Source: Simmondsia chinensis
Taxonomy: Eukaryota; Streptophyta; Magnoliopsida; Caryophyllales; Simmondsiaceae
NCBI GenBank assembly: GCA_018398585.1
Contig: JAGTTD010000010.1
Coordinates: 17,916,005-17,980,004 of the forward strand
DNA: 64,000 bases
Direction of reading: 5' to 3'
The position numbers were made by a program, and so were the translations under genes. Of the stretch, positions 22,442 through 34,143 are shown in pieces. Below the pieces are notes generated by a model. It was not told where the DNA came from. It ran no database searches and saw only the letters and a list, made by a program, of their open reading frames with translations. Positions within the stretch are counted from its first letter, which is position 1. Each line of letters begins with the position of its first letter.

Positions 22442-25130
22442 TTAAAACCTTGCCAGGAAAAACCTAGTGGGAAAAATCATAACGAAGGGAAAAAGAGTAC
22501 ACTGCTTATTTAACTCCCCCTCATGGGTGCACATTAACAAGGGATGTCTTGAGGTTGGCGAATGCAGTCTTGTGTCGATTTCTCGAAAGTTTGTTACAGA
22601 TGCTTTCTCGAATAACTCCTCCAGGATCTTGGGTGAATTTGTTAACATTTACTTCATCCTTCTTCTAAAACCTTGAGAGTTGAAAGAACTTAGTTGAAAT
22701 GTGCTTGGTTCTGTCAACTTTCTTTACCTTGAACAATACAGACTTATCTTCATATAGTACCATTGGACTCTCCCCTAATTGTTGGAAGTTTACAGAATAT
22801 GTTGGATCAAGGGTCTTGATAATACCCATTCTTTACTTGCTCATAAAGCATAAATGTCTCTGTAGTAACTGCAATTGAAAGTAGATTGCTAAAACATAGC
22901 AATATAGTTATAGAACAAAATAGCATACTTGTCACATACCGGATGTCGGTCAACTAAATAACCAATACTTGCATACAAACTTAATTGCAAGATTGACATA
23001 ATATAATAATGTTATACTGGTTGATCCATGAGAATAAACATTTACCACATATACCTTCATATTGGTGCCATGGTCATTACTAGTGACAAGGTAATCAAAG
23101 AGGCTATATTTGGTTATGTGACAACTAAATTAATATGCCAAATATACCAAGGCATGGTATTTCTAAGACCAAGGATTCATTCGTTATCTCATTGAGGACC
23201 AACATAGCCTTTATTTATCAAGGAATCAAACAAAATTGAGGCACTAAACAACATATTGAAATACTCAAGTACCGTACTGGTATGAGTTGACCAATAGAGT
23301 AATACTCTACCATATTAGTGCTCGATCCATAAGTCGAGACAAAACTTAATCTTTTTCAAGATCTTCAATCTCAAATTCTTAGTTTAGGTGTGTAATAGCT
23401 TCTTCAAATTCTTCAGGAGTCATGATGATATTAACATATCTTTCTTTTAGTAGATATGTACTGCGGTTTTGAATTATATGCTTCTGGCATGTTTGGTCCT
23501 TCTGGGATTTTCATATAGATATCATCGATAGTAATAATAAGCTGTTATTATATATATATGACGCATATAGAGTCCATTAGATTAAGTGCATCCATTCCTT
23601 ATGTATGTCCCATCTATTTCTGGCCTCTAATGAACCTTAGGCTACAAATTGTACTTTTCACCACCTCATCACTTTTCCCACCAACATTCACATGAAGCCT
23701 ACGGGTTTTATTCTTTAAAAATTTGGACTACTGGTCCAAATATTACCAATGGCTAATTTAGCTTGAATTGCGTCTTTCTATTTTGGCCAATCATTTCTTT
23801 GTTGGCATTCATGAGCGAACTTTTGCTCAAGATTTTCAATTTCTTTGATCAGATCAGTAGCTATTGTATATACAGTCATTTGATCAATTTTCATAGAGAT
23901 CTCTTTATCATTATAATTTCAATAATTTTACTACTTTTAGTAGTTTCAGTAGTCTCAGGTATCTAATAATCTTGAGGAATTTCATTTACAAATATAATTA
24001 TCTCTGCGAAGTTTTCTCCTTAAGAGTTTTATAATAAGGGACCAATCTTTTCTGTTACTTCTTTTTCTTTCTCAGATTATATATTTGGAACTGATATGTC
24101 TGTCACGCTTCTAGTGTGCAATGGATGCATTTTTTAATATATTAGAATATTGCTCAATCAAGATATTAATTCGAACAGGAGCATCTACAGTGGGGACGTA
24201 TTATTTGGTCACCTTCTTTCATTAATGAATACATCTATGAATTGGCTTGTAATAATTTACAAGTGAACAATTCCTTTAACTTCTGGTTCAATCATGCATT
24301 CCATATAAATTCTCATTTTCCAACTTCCACTTTTCTCCCCCTGATTCTTAACACCTTGTTTCATCAAATTTACAATCATCAAATTATGCTATAAAATGTT
24401 TCCAGTTAATTTCTTCAGATATTTTATATTTGATGGGAATTCAAACCCGGTATAAATTGCAAGTCCCCATGTTGGATCCATCTTTCAGCATTGAGGTGGA
24501 GTAATTGGGACATACAATATATTACTAAAATTCGTAGATGGGAGATATATCTGGTTCTTGTCAGAGACAAGTTATACTGGGGAGATCCTTAATTACTGCT
24601 GTAACATGTATCATAACATGTATCCATGTAAAAGTTGGCTATAATAATGGTCTAGCCCTTTGCAGTAGGCGCTCTATCAGAAAAATCTGTAAGACAATTT
24701 TATGCCTGTACGTGGGCTATATGGCAATTCATCCCATACAATAATCATTAAATTCTTGGGATATAAATTCTCCTACATTATCATATAATCCACGACTTAA
24801 GCTCATAGTCGGATCATTTATACAAGGAGTTTCACAAATGCCACATCATAAGTGGATTATTCACAAACATGTGACCAACAGATAGAGGCCTCTATTAAGA
24901 TCATAACATACTAAATTGGTCCACGAGATAAAATAAATGGCCCATGTATGTCCCATTTGTATTCTTTCAAATATATGGGACTCAAACTCAGTTTCAGTTG
25001 AGTATATAGCAATCACTTTGCCTTAAGCAATACATGATGTTTAATCTGATATAAGAATCTTTAGATTCTTCAATGGGTGTGAAAATTTTCAACAATTCTC
25101 TTGATCATCTTTATACTCGAATAACTCTAA
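22442..25130 (-). pseudogene. Copia 1 pol remnant (integrase to RNase H)
   Basis: Recognisable pieces in the expected minus-strand order are an integrase start near 24890-25010 (FERIQMGHTW), an integrase core block DNVGEFISQEF-like near 24745-24790, and the RNase H end at 22690-22790 (SPMVLYEDKS, DRTKHIS). The C-terminal stretch is at 22442-22648 (NFREIDTRLHSPTSRHPLLM). Frameshifts and stops throughout; the RT catalytic motif is not visible. Confidence 0.65.
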
Positions 25131-25384
25131 TAGTCATGTCATAGAATAAAAGCCTTTGAATCTATTAACTTCTGGTTAACATCCCAAATAGGCATCTCGG
25201 AATTAAACATTGCTTCTTCAGGAAACATGATATGTACTCTTCTGGAGCCTTTAATTATGTTTAGAACACCCATTATTGTTATATTGTCTTCGAGACATGA
25301 ATTTCCACCATTCATATACAAATATAAAATACACATATAATTATTAAACAAAAACATAAGCATATAAATAACTGATGATAAATA

Positions 25385-25500
25385 GCCAGCATAGTCGTCC
25401 ATATGAATAACTAATAATAAGTAGGCGGCATAGCCGACCATATGAATGACTAGTAATAAGTAGGCAGCATAGTCGACCATATGAATGAATGAGTAATAAA
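25385..25500. repeat. 39-bp tandem repeat, three copies
   Basis: Three adjacent units of about 39 bp containing GCATAGTCGACCATATGAAT. The open frame across them (repeated YAAYLLLVIHM) is a by-product of the repeat, not a membrane protein. Confidence 0.8.
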
Positions 25501-25579
25501 AAATAGGCTGTTTAACCAGCCATGAATATGTAAAATAGAAAATGTAAAAACTAATGTTTCTCTTTTCTTTATCTCCTTG

Positions 25580-26265
25580 TTATTAGTGGACTTCTTAAAT
25601 TTTGGTCCATTCAGGGCACCATACTGCCAGTTATTATGATCCCGAATATAACGTCTTCCACGGCCCTGTCCATGTCTACGACCACATTTTTACGATCTCG
25701 ACCATGCCCATGATGGTCGTATGTCGAAGCATTCACTTCGAGGAATGGTTCAGACCTAGTTGGTCGTAACTGATAATTTTCATCAATAGTTTATTGTTTT
25801 GTTCAACAATGACGAGACATGATATTAACTTTGGGTATTTTTAAATCCTCGTTCTTGATATTGCTGCTGCAGGAGCATTTTCGAGACATGAAAAGTAGAG
25901 AATGTTTTCTCTAGCATATCCTCCCCAGTAATGTTTTCTCTACATAATTTTAATTGGGAGGTAATACTAAATACTACAAAGTTATACTCGCTTATAATTT
26001 TAAAATTTCGCAATCACAGGTGAATCCATTCATAGCGAGCTTTAGGAAGGATCATAAACTTTTGATGATCAAACCTCTCATTTAAATTAGACCAAAGGAC
26101 ATACGGGTTCTTTACAGTAATATACTCAGCTTTCAGTCCTTCAGGGATATGATGCTTGAGAAATATCTTTGCTTTAGCGCGATCCTGTTGGGATGCATTA
26201 TTTACCCTTTTAATTGTGTCTCCAAGATTCATAACATCAAGGGTCCAAGGCAAATAATTTTGCTA
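25580..26265 (-). pseudogene. Copia 1 gag
   Basis: 26253-26014 encodes LKHHIPEGLKAEYITVKNPY and RFDHQKFMILPKARYEWIHL. After a frame change, 26013-25825 gives ITSQLKLCRENITGEDMLEK and STFHVSKMLLQQQYQERGF. These are standard blocks of plant copia gag (UBN2 type), the capsid protein. An Arg/Gly-rich segment follows near 25640-25740. Full-length in outline but frameshifted. Confidence 0.85.
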
Positions 26266-26390
26266 AATATATCAAAGCAATAATTCAAGATTAGTAAAAT
26301 TAACTATTATAAATCACAAAGATTAGGGAATGAAAACTTACCTCGAGTATATAACAATCCTCAGCTGGCTAGAGACTCGTGCTTAGGACA

Positions 26391-26849
26391 TGTTATAAAA
26401 CTAGGGACAAATTATATGCTATAAGAAGAGAATAAAAAGACGAACCCAAATATGCTTTAAGAAAAATAACAAGTATTTTATATCAGAACTAAAGAACATG
26501 AGAAGTTTTCTTTTATTTAAATAATACTCTCAATATTTTATTTAATAAAATATTCTTCTCAATCTCACTTACAAATTCACTTTGCCTTTGTACTGCACTC
26601 AATTCACTGCTTTTCTTTCAAATTTTGTGTGTATGTTTCGCTGTGCTTCTACCGCTTTTTATACACAAGTTAAGCGGTGGGGGTTTCTTCCCTGAGAAGA
26701 AACCATGATATATATATATATATATATTATATGTATATATGTATATACGTATACAAAGATCCTTTACATAGTTTCTAATTTTCTAGGATATTTAATAATA
26801 TCCAAACACTACTATAAAAATTGTACCCGAAAAATATCCAATATTTACA
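26391..26849 (-). repeat. 5' LTR of copia 1
   Basis: Direct repeat of 21903-22342. Starts TGTTATAAAACTAGGG and ends ATATTTACA on the plus strand. An expanded (AT)n tract near 26710-26745 accounts for part of the extra length. Confidence 0.85.
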
Positions 26850-27334
26850 ATAAAATTGAAAAATTATCTATTGTTTAACATAGTAAGCTATAATTTTCTT
26901 GTATAATTTGCTTTGTAAGCTGTCTTGATATGTTTTGTTGGGAATTCATTATTCAAGCACCGTGAATTTAATCTTTTATCACCTAAGTAGCTGACTATAT
27001 ATATATATATATGGGACCTTGAAGTTTATAAATTTTATCATTCAGATAACTTGAAATTTAAATATTATATTAATCAGGTATACTCTCCCGAAATTCGATT
27101 AATTTACGTTGGAAAATATTAATGTAAAACATGATTTCGAGAATATAGTATCCTTCGTCAAAATCTGATGTTTTCCCCCCAAAATGCTGACATGACACAC
27201 GATTTCAAAAATACGTTGATAGCAACCATCAGAGTCGTAAATGTTTTCCATAATCCACTAAATTATTTCTAAAAACACTAATATGTGTTTGCTATATTTT
27301 TTATTATTAGATTATTTCTAAAAACACTAATATG
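26850..27334. other. AT-rich non-coding stretch
   Basis: No coding sequence or recognisable element, apart from the first 49-bp unit described next. The bases at 27330-27334 (ATATG) are the left target duplication of the Tat element. Confidence 0.55.
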
Positions 27335-27359
27335 TGTTTGCTATATTTGTTTATTATTA
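27262..27359. repeat. 49-bp tandem duplication across an LTR junction
   Basis: Two 49-bp copies that differ at about two positions. Each contains the last part of the target site (ending CACTAATATG) plus the first 25 bp of the Tat LTR. The duplication therefore happened after the insertion. Confidence 0.75.
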
Positions 27360-28705
27360 AGTGTGATGTTGTTGTCATAAATACAAATGTAAACAAATGT
27401 GCAAAAGGGACTCACCGTGACTTGGGAGTGAGACTAAATTCGGACTGCACGTCTTTGACCTCCACCACTCACCCATTTCAGAGAAAAGGTTGTGATATTT
27501 TGGTGTATCCAACTTCGGTTATTCCGTGGGTTCTACTTATGCTTCAATTAAGAAAACTTTTTTAGATTTTCTTTTTTGATTTTTTTAAATATTTTTTGAC
27601 AAAAAATTAAAGGGACACAAACCTAACTCAAGTGGAAGTTACAGTGACAGAGTAAGGCACACAGACACCTTTCCTCGTACACTTAAAAGTCAGGAACTGG
27701 AGTGGAGACAAACCCAAAAGCTCAGCAGTTCACTTACAAACCCAAGTCAATCAGGCCTTTAAGCTTGGCACCCTTAACTTATAATAACTCGAATGAGTTT
27801 AGATTTGGCAAGACTTAGATGGAGAAAAATGGATTCGGGTCACTGGATTAGGACTAACGCTATTAAGGTCATGCCTTGGCCGTCAAAGCCTTAAACTATG
27901 GCCCAAATCTAAGTTCACTTGACTTATCAAGCAGTGACAGTAGTGTTAAGACCAATGCATTCAATGTCAAGCCTTAAACTAAAGCCTCAATTGTTAACTC
28001 ATCAAATTTGAGAACATATTAAAACAGAGAGTTCATAGCTGAAGCCTGAAGCACTGTATTACTATAGAAGCAAGTGTAGCAAGATCTATGCTATGCTAGA
28101 TTAGTTTAAGTTACGCTATTCCTAGGTAAAAAGCACAAGTGTGTTGTAAAGAAAACTTGAAGAAGTTTTGTATGAGTGTATGTACTTATTTTGGACTACA
28201 ACAGAGTCGCTTATTTATAAAAAAAAAAAAAATAACGGCTAGTCTCTATTTCAGCAGCACTTTCTCCCCTCGTTAGGCCACCAAACTCCTTTAGCGCATG
28301 AATGATCAATGAACGTGCCCTTGGTTTGGTACTCGAGCGTATTTCACGAAGTGCACGTTCGCATTTTTTTGCAAAAGTCTGTTCTAAATGCTCCATGTTC
28401 TCTTGGATTAAGCTTGGTGTCTGAAATTGCGCTCCAAGTAACTGTTTTGAGCTTGGAAACCACTTGTCTTACAACCTTTCTTGCAGTCCCTTGAGCTTGA
28501 GCTTCTTTTACCCTTCAACTATCTCGAGCCTCGAGTGGCTGATACCCTTGTTGGGGTGATGAACTTTTCAAGATGCTGAGCTCAAGATGACGTTATCTCC
28601 GTGCCTAAAGGTTCGATTCTCCTCGAGGAGGACGTCATGTGATAAGCACATGAAATTTTGCCAAAACGGCGTCATTTGAGCTCTCTCGAAATTAGAGTGT
28701 AAATA
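27335..28705 (-). repeat. 3' LTR of the Tat element
   Basis: Direct repeat of 51162-52536, clearly diverged. Starts TGTTTGC and ends GTGTAAATA (ancestral ACA end) on the plus strand. Next to it, 28708-28723, read as minus strand AAAAGGAGGGC, is the polypurine tract. Confidence 0.85.
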
Positions 28706-29200
28706 GATGCCCTCCTTTTAGCCGCTGGTAAATTCAAATTTACAATGGGAAAAAATATGCTTGATTTGATCCTCAATGGCTACAAGGAGCTTGAGATAGC
28801 ACTATCTGACATTTGCTCTTCTTTCCCGCATATCTATAAGTATGAAAGTTAGGGCTTTGCATTGTAAATCTTTTTGCTCTTTGCTTTGTGCTCTGTCTTT
28901 ACTATAATTATGAGCTTCAAAAACACTTGCTGTCTGACTTTGAATGCCTAATTCTAGTTGCTTCAATCTGTTCCCTGTTCCTTTGCATTCCTTTGAACCA
29001 AGCAATGATGGATCAAATCTCTTACATCGTCTTTGTTCCCATTCCTCAAACTGACAGCCATATTGAATAGTTGGTGCGTCTAGTTCAATCAGAAAGTTCA
29101 ATGGTCTCTGATTGGCTTCAGAGCCCTATTGATCTTAACAGTCTTTGATTGGCTTCAGAGCCCTATTTATCTTAACAACATCAAGGAGGAGTTTTCTTGA
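28706..29200. other. Tat internal region between 3' LTR and antisense gene
   Basis: No clear domain. A 36-bp sequence with TGATTGGCTTCAGAGCCCTA is tandemly duplicated at about 29106-29177. Short frames on both strands look fortuitous. Confidence 0.45.
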
Positions 29201-29410
29201 ATGACAGAGAATGATCTTCATTTAACCTTCGCACCCTGTGCCCTAGGCCCCTTTTTTGATCCTGCTCATGAAGTCCCCAGTCTTGAGGGCATGTTCCCAG
29301 ATACCGACGAATCGCCTTTGCTTCATACAGATTTCGCAGGTCAATCTTAGGGAGAAAGACACATTTGCAAAGAAGAGGCTCCCTTCAAAGGATGGACGTT
29401 CCTGACTAAG
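29201..29410 (+). pseudogene. Plant mobile domain gene (Tat antisense ORF), part 1
   Basis: From ATG 29201 the frame reads MTENDLHLTFAPCALGPFFD. After an in-frame TAG at 29348 it continues to FKGWTFLTK at the insertion site of the gypsy element. The next residues of the domain resume at 35887. It is antisense to the Tat gag-pol, near the 3' LTR. Confidence 0.7.
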
Positions 29411-29722
29411 TGTTATGATCGTTAGTTAGCAATTTTATTGTTAGAAGTCTCATTGATGTTTAGGCGGGAAAAGGAAGTTAGTTGAAGTCTAGTTAGTTGT
29501 ATTAGTTGGTCAATTTGGGTGGCTGCTGCCTTAGTCGGTTATAGTTGGTTCTTTGCATCTATCTTGTATAAATAAGTAAGATTTAGCCTGTATTGATCAT
29601 TATTAAAGAAATTAAACTTCTTTTCTCTTCTCATCCCCAAATTCTCTCTATTAGTCATCTCCTTCACTTCCCTTTTCATCTTAACCCTAGTTATGGTTCA
29701 AGATTGTTCTTGAACCATAAAA
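29411..29722 (+). repeat. 5' LTR of nested gypsy
   Basis: 312 bp. Contains a TATA-like TATAAATAAG, CT-rich leader and a terminal hairpin with a perfect 12-bp stem (TTATGGTTCAAG at 29691-29702 with 29709-29720). Confidence 0.9.
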
Positions 29723-29724
29723 CT

Positions 29725-29736
29725 TGGTATCAGAGC
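29725..29736 (+). promoter_or_regulatory. Primer-binding site
   Basis: TGGTATCAGAGC, complementary to the 3' end of initiator methionine tRNA, two bases after the 5' LTR. Confidence 0.9.
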
Positions 29737-29960
29737 TTGATTAGCTCTAAATTGCATATAATTAAGCTGATTTAGTGTATGATCCTTGATTAAGTAGCTG
29801 AAATTTGTCTAGAGTTCTTCTTTTCCCTCGAATTGCTTGCTGCAGATTAAGCAAACTGTATTCTTCTTGATCATTGAGACTTGTTAGCCGCTGGTGCTTG
29901 TTAGGTTAATGATCGAATTTAGATTCTCGATCACAAGGCTGTTCGAACTGGAATTCAACT

Positions 29961-30178
29961 GATATGGCTTGTTCGATTGATCCTTGCTTAGGATCCATAG
30001 CGGATAAGTGCATTTACAAAACAATCAGCTATATTTCATAATTGATACAGCTTGTTCCATTGACCCTTGCTTAGGATCCATAGCAGATGAGTGCATTTAT
30101 ATAACAATCAGCTATATTTCATTTACAAGCTTGAACAACTGATCCTTAAACTAGGATCCACAAAAGCTGAGTGCAATA
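29961..30178 (+). repeat. 83-bp tandem repeats in the gypsy leader
   Basis: Units start at 29961 and 30044, with a partial third from about 30125. Each carries CTTGCTTAGGATCCATAGC or a variant and a GAGTGCATTTA segment. They lie between the primer-binding site and gag. Confidence 0.75.
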
Positions 30179-30269
30179 ACATAATAAATAAGCACTTCAT
30201 TCCAATACTGCACACGATCCATTGCTTGTTGTTTTTGCAGATACAATAGTGAGGTTATTGCTTCAAAAT

Positions 30270-32950
30270 CATACCTACTACCAGGTTTGGAGCTACTACA
30301 TATGCTACTGCAGTAGCTGGAAATGAAGCAGGAGCTGTTGGAAATGCTGCAACTACTGGACAAGCTGATACAATTGCCAATGTTGCTAGACAAGTAAACA
30401 ACATTGTATTGTGTCTTCAGCACAGCCGAGAGGCTACACATAGTCTTTCCACACAAGTTAGAGGAATGCAGCAACAATTGGATAGGCAAGGGTGATGCAT
30501 CTCATATTTACGCATATTTTAATTATTTTGCACCTATTTAATTATAATTCTACACTCATTTTGGCAATATTTATGTTTAGCAGGTTTGAAATTAAAGTTC
30601 CGAAAATTGTCAAATGTTAGTGCAAATAAGACAAATTCGATGCGTAAACAATTAAATAAAGTCAATCGAGATTCAGGACAAGAATGTATAAGCTCGACCC
30701 GCATCGACCCGAGCCAGCACTGTTCATCGCCTCCAACCCCAAGCTGCACCGCTACAGTAACCTCGGCCCACCACCAGTAGACCAAGGACAACTTTCGGCC
30801 CTGTTAAGCTCGCCTCCTGCGCCCTATTCCATCCCACGACCCCTGCCATCGACAGCCCAAACACCACCGAACCAACACAGTAGGCCCAACACCCACACCA
30901 GAACAACCTCAGCCGGACCAGCCCGATTCGACCACCCAAAGCACCGTCGTCTCCAGCCCATCACACCCCGGCCCAACTTCACGGACCCTAGCTCGGCCCA
31001 TCGACCACCGGCCGAACACGCAGCATCGCCTCACCTCAAAGGCCATCGACCTCCGGCCCGTCCACCACCAGCACCGGCTTAGGGTTTCATTAGCAGCGGC
31101 GTGGTTGATTTAAAAGGAAGGGAGGCACCGATTCTGGGTGTCGCCGGTTGGGTGATCCGCCCCTTCCCTTTCCCTCAGCTTTCTCTCTCTCTCTTCCAGA
31201 TTTTTTTATTTTTATTTTTCTTTCTTTTTTTTGTTAAAATTGGAACGAAAGCGAAATTAGCGTGGAGATCAACATGAGTTTGTTCAACCTCTTTTTCACC
31301 GGATCATCCTTGATGGAGAGCTGACTTGCTCTCTGGGATTAGATGAAGTCTTAGCCTTGACTTTTGCTTACTTTTAATTCGGGTTTATTTGATTGTTTAC
31401 ATGAATTGCTTGGTTGAGATAAATACTCTGAAGTATTATATTTTTATTGTTTATTCAATTGATATGATTATCGAGTTTGTAACCTTTAATTGTTGATATT
31501 GATATTTATAAATTAATTCTTTGTGCATGTAGCCTTAGGATTAATTAATCAAGCAATAGTATTATCCGAATTATTAATTAAAGCCTATCTTCCCTATGCT
31601 TTAGTTAGATAGGGTCAATACGTGATAATTAACAATACGTTAGGTAGAGCCTATTTTCCTTATGCTTTAGTTAGATAGGGTCAATACGTAATACTAACAA
31701 CATTATCTTAGTAGGTTGAAGCTTGTAGTCTAAACCATTACCCGTGTGACAATTAATAAGCCCAAGTTAAAAGTTAACGCAAAAGTAATTGGCTAACAAT
31801 GGATTTGAAACCCTAGGTTCCAATTTAATACACTTTTTCAATTAGAAGTAGATTACTTTAGTTTAATTGTTGTTTCCTTAGGTTAATTAATACAAAACCC
31901 TCTCAATTTTATTCAAATCAATTTAAGTCATAGAGTAAATTCACACACTCTTAGTCCCTATAGTTCGGCACCCTCTCGCCCTACACTTTAATTTAGGTGT
32001 GTTTAATAGATAGGGTTTTACATTAAATTTTGATAGACGTAGAAAAACACATCAAAGGGTTGGCCCTTGAAGAAACTCAAAACCTTCGCACTCAAGTCAC
32101 TCAAATTCAGCAGCAATTGGATAGACAAGGGACGTTTGCTAGAGTTTTGAGACCAGCCAGCCAGTTGCATTAACCTACTACTCAAACTACTTCTGAGGGA
32201 AGTGGAGATATAACAAATACAAATGTGACTCGAAGCAGTGGGTTCAAACAGCCATGCATTGATATGGAAATCTTTAATGGTGTACAACCACAGTCTTGGA
32301 TTAGAAGGTGTGAGCAATATTTCAACTTCTACCACATAACTGAGGTTGAAAAGGTGGATCTGGCAGCTTTATATTTGAAAGGAGATCACGAGACTTGGTA
32401 TTTTGGCCTAATGAGAGGCAGAGCACCCATCACTTGGGCTAAATTTGTGAAAGAAATCTGTGAACGTTATGGAGAGGAGGACCTTGGAGACATTGTTGAT
32501 AGTTTCAGCAATGTAATTCAGACAACCACAGTGAAGGAATACAAGACAAAGTTTGAGAACTTGAGAGCAAGAATGTTGATTGCTCATCCTAAAACCATTG
32601 AATCTTACTATGTTTTAAGCTTCATCAGTGGCTTGAAATTCAAGATTAAGAATTTGGTGAAGACTTTAGAGCCTACAACTCTTTCTCAGGCTTATTCCAA
32701 GGCACGGCTCTTTGAACATACAATCTTATCTACAACGGAGGGAGTTAAATCCAGAGGTGGACAGGGAAATTTAGCATCAACTTCCACGGGTTCATCTAGT
32801 GGCTCAAGAAACCAAAGCATGCATGAGAAAAAGGCTCAACGCTTGTGCTACAAATGTAATCAGAAGTACTTTTTTGGTCACAAGTGTAATCCTAAACTCC
32901 TAATGGCAGTCATTGGAGTAGAGTATGAGGAAGATTTGGAGGATTTTTAG
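30270..32950 (+). pseudogene. Gag of nested gypsy, split by a solo LTR
   Basis: The N-terminal part (30275-30492) encodes an Ala/Gly-rich segment and helical QVRGMQQQLDRQG. The frame continues after the solo LTR at about 32060 (ALEETQNLRTQVTQIQQQLD). The capsid domain (32225-32950) has FNGVQPQSWIRRCEQYF, WAKFVKEICERYGEED and SFISGLKFKIKNLV, then a CCHC-like knuckle CYKCNQKYFFGHKC. Removing the LTR and one copy of its duplication leaves the frame open. A stop at 32948 separates it from the protease. Confidence 0.85.
30493..32054 (+). mobile_element. Solo LTR (Athila-like design), 1,562 bp
   Basis: Begins TGATGCATCTC and ends CACATCA, so TGATG/CATCA are inverted ends. AAGGG lies on both sides (30488-30492 and 32055-32059). 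It contains a GC-rich block (30690-31090), a TATA-like TTAAAAGG at about 31111 and a CT-rich leader. No internal retrotransposon sequence or second LTR is present, so it is a recombination remnant. The proline-rich frame within it is not a gene. Confidence 0.85.
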
Positions 32951-33615
32951 GGAGTTGATGAAGAATCAGATGAGTTGGGAGCGCAAGAACATAATGAAAT
33001 TAAGGACTTGGATGAAGATGAACTCAAAATTTCGGTGCAAGTCTTAACTGGTAGAGGTTTTCATAACACCCTTAGAATCAGAGGAGAGGTTGGACATAGA
33101 CCAATATTGATCTTGGTGGACAGTGGTAGCACTCATAGCTTTGTAGATCCTAAGGTTGTGCGTGCAATTGGACATGACATGATCAAAACCAATCCTTTGA
33201 TAGTCACGGTGGCTGATGAAAATTCTATTTTAACACAGACCAAGTGTAAACAATTTTCGTGGCTGATGCAAAAGCACAGCTTCACTTATGACTTCGAGTG
33301 TTGAAACTTGAAGGATGCGATATGGTCTTAGGGGTTGATTGGATGAAGACCATAAGCCCAATTGTGTTTGATTTCGCTGAGTGCACTATCTCATTTGACA
33401 GAAATAGCCAAAAGATGTTGCTGCAGGGCATTAAAGAACAAGGGAGATTGCAGCTTATGACTAGTAAGGGTCTGGAAATTGTTATCAGGGAGAAGAATTA
33501 CCAGTGGATTAGGCATTTGTTCTCCATTGTATCAGCTGCAACTATACAAGATCAGTAACAACATCCTGAGTTAGTCAAGCTTCTTCCGGCTTATAGTGAC
33601 CTATTTGAACATCCT
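32951..33615 (+). pseudogene. Protease and linker of nested gypsy
   Basis: 33060-33200 encodes a retropepsin-like domain with active-site LVDSGSTHSFV. It continues, after a frameshift at about 33300, through GCDMVLGVDWMKTISPIVFD. A TAA at 33556 breaks the frame just before the segment KLLPAYSDLFEHP that normally leads into RT. Confidence 0.85.
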
Positions 33616-33639
33616 TCTGCTCCCCTCGCCTTCAGTGAT

Positions 33640-34143
33640 TTAACAAAAATCGCTTTTCAATAGCTTAAAGCAGCTATGTGTACAGCCTCGGCGCTAGCCA
33701 TGCCAGATTTCAAGCTTCCATTTGTATTGGAAAGAGATGCAAGCAGTCTTGGAGTGGGAGCTGTGCTTTCTCAAGAAGGAAAGCCAATTGGTTGCCTCAG
33801 TTAAACATTAGGTCCCAGGAATTTGAGATTGTCAATTTATGAGAAAGAGTATTTGGCAATTCTGCTTACAGTGCAAAAGTGGAGGCATTATCTTGAGGAC
33901 CACCACTTCATTATCAAAACTGGCCATCAAAATTTTAAGTACCTCCTCGAACAGAAAATCATTACAAGAGTTCAACGCAAGGGGCTCATGAAGATGTTGG
34001 GACTGGATTATTCGATTGAGTACAGATCAGGCAAAGAAATTGTAGTAGCAGATGCTTTATCACGTTGTCAAGAAAGGAGTGATCAGGTTAATTACAATGC
34101 CATCTCAGTGACTATTCCTTCCTGTGTTGAAGAGGTCTTGTAG
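33640..34143 (+). pseudogene. RNase H of nested gypsy
   Basis: Begins at [16 protein letters not shown], the usual end of RT/start of RNase H. It then has [39 protein letters not shown] and the IEYRSGKEIVVADALSR end. All of RT between SDLFEHP (about 33617) and here is missing; a neighbouring related element (43368-45104) shows it should be roughly 1 kb. Confidence 0.85.

Larger units (their letters stand above)
21903..26849 (-). mobile_element. Ty1/copia LTR retrotransposon 1 (decayed)
   Basis: Two direct repeats of about 440 and 459 bp bracket a minus-strand copia gag-pol. On the minus strand the LTR starts TGTAAATATT and ends TTTTATAACA, and the tract AAAGGGGGAGCA before the left repeat is the polypurine tract. 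A GAGTCTCTAGCC leader follows the 5' LTR. Both ORFs are full of stops. I found no clear target duplication (left AAATT, right ATAAA). Confidence 0.85.

Noticed and set aside
25139..25480. Hydrophobic ORF with repeated YAAYLLLVIHM, like a membrane protein
   Set aside because: The repeats come from a 39-bp DNA tandem repeat inside a dead copia element.
28605..28640. tRNA B-box-like GGTTCGATTCTCC
   Set aside because: Lies in the Tat LTR, is not conserved in the other LTR, and no tRNA cloverleaf fits around it.
30684..31082. Proline-rich 132-codon ORF
   Set aside because: It lies entirely within a solo LTR with perfect target duplication; the openness comes from GC-rich composition.
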